Part shown: piece after piece, positions 6,965 to 8,120 of the stretch
Position numbering within the stretch: position 1 is the first letter of the stretch
Layout: each line of letters opens with the position of its first letter
Assembly (NCBI GenBank): GCA_002471375.1
Contig: DKPV01000011.1
Location: 1 to 8,120, forward strand
From: Flavobacteriales bacterium UBA7325
GTDB taxonomy: Bacteria > Bacteroidota > Bacteroidia > Flavobacteriales_D > Crocinitomicaceae
Length of the DNA: 8,120 nucleotides
Reading direction: 5' to 3'
The notes under the pieces: generated by a model
Told to the model about the DNA's origin: nothing
Database searches by the model: none
Seen by the model: only the letters and a program-made list of their open reading frames with translations
Position numbers and translations under genes: made by a program

Positions 6965-7492
6965 ATGTACATAAAGACAAAATCGTCGATATTTATACTG
7001 ATATGCGCAACGTTAATGCTCTCTTGTGGAGATGACACTAGAGTTGATGCTTTAGAGAATGAACTTAGAGAATTAAAAGACGCTCAATCAAATGATTCGG
7101 AAGAATCGCAAAACATGGAAGCTGAAGAGCTTTCGAGAGATATCGTTGATACCGTTCAATCAGTTCGCGAGAATCTAAGCTGGAATTATAGTGGTACTAT
7201 TGGTAATATACCAATCAAGGCGCAGATTAATTATGAAGAAGCGACGCACAGCGAAGGTTCGGGTGCTATTAATTTCCCTATTACTGGCTACTACTTCTAT
7301 GAATCAACAAATATTGAAATCCCCCTTTCGGGAGATGCAAATGGTATTGGTATGATCTATCTCTCTGCGCAGACCTCTGGAGGAATAGAATCTTTTGATG
7401 GAGAAATGATGAACGATGAAATGCTTGAAGATTTCTCAGGAACCTGGAGCAAAGGAAGTAAAAGCCTTCCTTTTGTATTATACGCAAGATAA
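6965..7492 (+). CDS. Putative lipoprotein with helical tether and beta-rich domain (175 aa)
   Basis: The signal MYIKTKSSIFILICATLMLSC gives lipobox MLSC with Cys21. The residues after it, GDD, place two acidic residues at +2/+3 from the Cys, resembling the acidic lipoprotein export signals that send Bacteroidota lipoproteins to the cell surface. Residues 25-70 are a charged, probably coiled-coil tether (VDALENELRELKDAQ). Residues 73-175 show alternating strands: WNYSGTIGNIPIKAQINY, then GYYFYE, an IPLSG turn, a GMIYLSAQ strand, FSGTWSKGSKSLPFVLYA at the end. The G-x-I ... G-Y-Y-Y ... I-x-L-x-G ... GTW ... LPF order recalls small beta-sandwich domains common in secreted Bacteroidota proteins, by eye only. 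It is the last gene of the + strand series. Function unknown. Confidence 0.85.
   Translation: MYIKTKSSIFILICATLMLSCGDDTRVDALENELRELKDAQSNDSEESQNMEAEELSRDIVDTVQSVRENLSWNYSGTIGNIPIKAQINYEEATHSEGSGAINFPITGYYFYESTNIEIPLSGDANGIGMIYLSAQTSGGIESFDGEMMNDEMLEDFSGTWSKGSKSLPFVLYAR
7451..7473 (+). terminator. Possible hairpin at the 3' end of the 6965 gene
   Basis: AAAGGAAG (7451-7458) pairs with CTTCCTTT (7466-7473) around a 7-base loop, followed by TGTATTATA. It lies inside the coding region, ending 16 bases before the stop codon. The T tract is short and broken and the stem is AT-rich, so termination here is uncertain. Confidence 0.2.
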
Positions 7493-7664
7493 GTCTACAG
7501 GTCACTGGAAAACAAATAAGGAGTATCTTTTAGTGTTTGATTTATGAAACGACTAGAGAAAATAGGTTCCAAATACGTTGGTCATTGGGCCAAAGCTGAA
7601 AACCTACAAATTATGTGAAGTTGAATTCTACGGCCGACGAAACCAAAAATACTGTTCTGTCTGC

Positions 7665-7684
7665 TAGCTGATTAAAATCAGCTA
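7665..7684. terminator. Inverted repeat between convergent genes, possible terminator
   Basis: TAGCTGATT (7665-7673) pairs perfectly with AATCAGCTA (7676-7684); a stable form has 8 pairs and a TAAA loop. It lies at the meeting point of the + strand gene series and the - strand gene, and its right arm contains that gene's TAG stop (7682-7684). Neither strand has a clean U tract right after the stem; on the - strand a run of five T comes 16 bases later (TATTTTT). Position suggests transcript ends on both sides, sequence support is moderate. Confidence 0.35.
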
Positions 7685-8119
7685 TTCATCAAACCCATAT
7701 AATAAAAATTTTGCATCATTCAGAGCAGCAAGAATATCTATATTCTTATCCTTTGCAAGCATCAAATGTTCAATCGAATCAAAAACATTTGCTCTGATGT
7801 AGCAAGGAGGGTCAAACCATTGAAAGTGAAATTCAAAGATAGGGTAATTCGAATCTGAGAGATCAATGAAATAGTCATAACTGGCACTACTTATCGGCAC
7901 CCAATAAGGTTGAAAGAAGTCCTTCTCCATCCCATCATAAGAAAGGCACAGTTCAACCCAAGCCTTCTGGTGAGATTCCAATTCGGATGGAGAAACAATA
8001 TCATCTAACTCTAATTGGGCTAACACATCTGGATAAGTTTCCAAGTAGCGCAATATGTGCTTAACATCTTCAATTTGAGTTTTCCATCTAAATAATATTT
8101 GCTCGCAACTATTGGTCAT
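7682..8119 (-). CDS. Hypothetical protein, SMI1/KNR4 (SUKH)-like appearance (145 aa)
   Basis: Reads leftward toward the other genes. ATG at 8119-8117 is one base from the window edge, so the true start could lie outside. There is no signal peptide and no membrane segment, so the product should be cytoplasmic. A helical N-terminal part (1-65) is followed by a strand-rich segment with W73-V-P-I, a YDYFIDLSDSNYPIFEFHF stretch (81-99), a PP turn (104-105) and a closing helix (FDSIEHLMLAKDK). A WxPI segment followed by a FIDLSD strand and a late helix is the general look of SMI1/KNR4 (SUKH) domains, which often serve as immunity proteins in toxin systems. No toxin gene is visible in this window. 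The match is by eye and could be wrong. Confidence 0.75.
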   Translation of the reverse strand: MTNSCEQILFRWKTQIEDVKHILRYLETYPDVLAQLELDDIVSPSELESHQKAWVELCLSYDGMEKDFFQPYWVPISSASYDYFIDLSDSNYPIFEFHFQWFDPPCYIRANVFDSIEHLMLAKDKNIDILAALNDAKFLLYGFDE

Positions 8120-8120
8120 A

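Noticed and set aside
7281..7505. 74-codon - strand frame opposite the 6965 lipoprotein gene
   Set aside because: It is antisense to a gene with a clear lipobox, and its translation is rich in Arg, Ser, His and Leu as expected of a shadow frame.
7544..7618. 24-codon ORF (MKRLEKIGSKYVGHWAKAEN...) in the convergent gap
   Set aside because: Too short to support, with no ribosome binding site or recognisable family. It could be a gene remnant, but nothing shows this.

Overview
The window looks like a low-GC Bacteroidota chromosome, broadly Flavobacteriia or Cytophagia-like. Four things suggest this: lipoproteins starting with short MK(N/K/I) signal peptides, A-rich leaders without clear Shine-Dalgarno sites, a -7 box matching TAnnTTTG, and a TPR / beta-propeller / CRD / OmpA protein of a kind typical of the phylum. 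No gene could be given a firm symbol from sequence alone.

Layout. Bases 1-26 are the 3' end of a tRNA, most likely tRNA-Asp, followed by a strong intrinsic terminator (72-112). A mostly non-coding stretch of about 440 bases follows. It holds short direct repeats, a (TA)7 tract inside a doubtful 47-codon ORF, and a good promoter candidate (462-493). Six genes then run on the + strand from 551 to 7492, and every one appears to be exported. They are a lipoprotein with a possible PsbP/Mog1-like domain; a small secreted protein; a lipoprotein with a DUF2259-like look; a 1097-residue multidomain protein; a TPR-containing lipoprotein; and a lipoprotein with a short helical tether and a beta-rich C-terminal domain. 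Gaps of 19, 61 and 38 bases suggest that some are co-transcribed. At the right edge a convergent - strand gene (7682-8119) encodes a cytoplasmic protein of SMI1/KNR4-like appearance, separated by a 189-base non-coding stretch with a 9-bp inverted repeat.

The centrepiece is the 1097-residue protein (2702-5995). Its order is signal peptide, TPR and helical repeats, five PD40 beta-propeller blades, a complete von Willebrand factor A domain with intact MIDAS residues, a carboxypeptidase-regulatory-like domain, and a C-terminal OmpA-like domain with both peptidoglycan-binding residues. Without the vWA domain this is the layout of PorE-type proteins of the type IX secretion / gliding machinery and their paralogues. 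The vWA domain sits exactly inside the last propeller blade, so it looks like a domain insertion into an existing scaffold.

Inferred joint role: a peptidoglycan-anchored periplasmic scaffold with a metal-dependent ligand-binding vWA head, encoded among lipoproteins that could be its partners at the outer membrane. The domain assignments rest on visible motifs. The shared function is a hypothesis.
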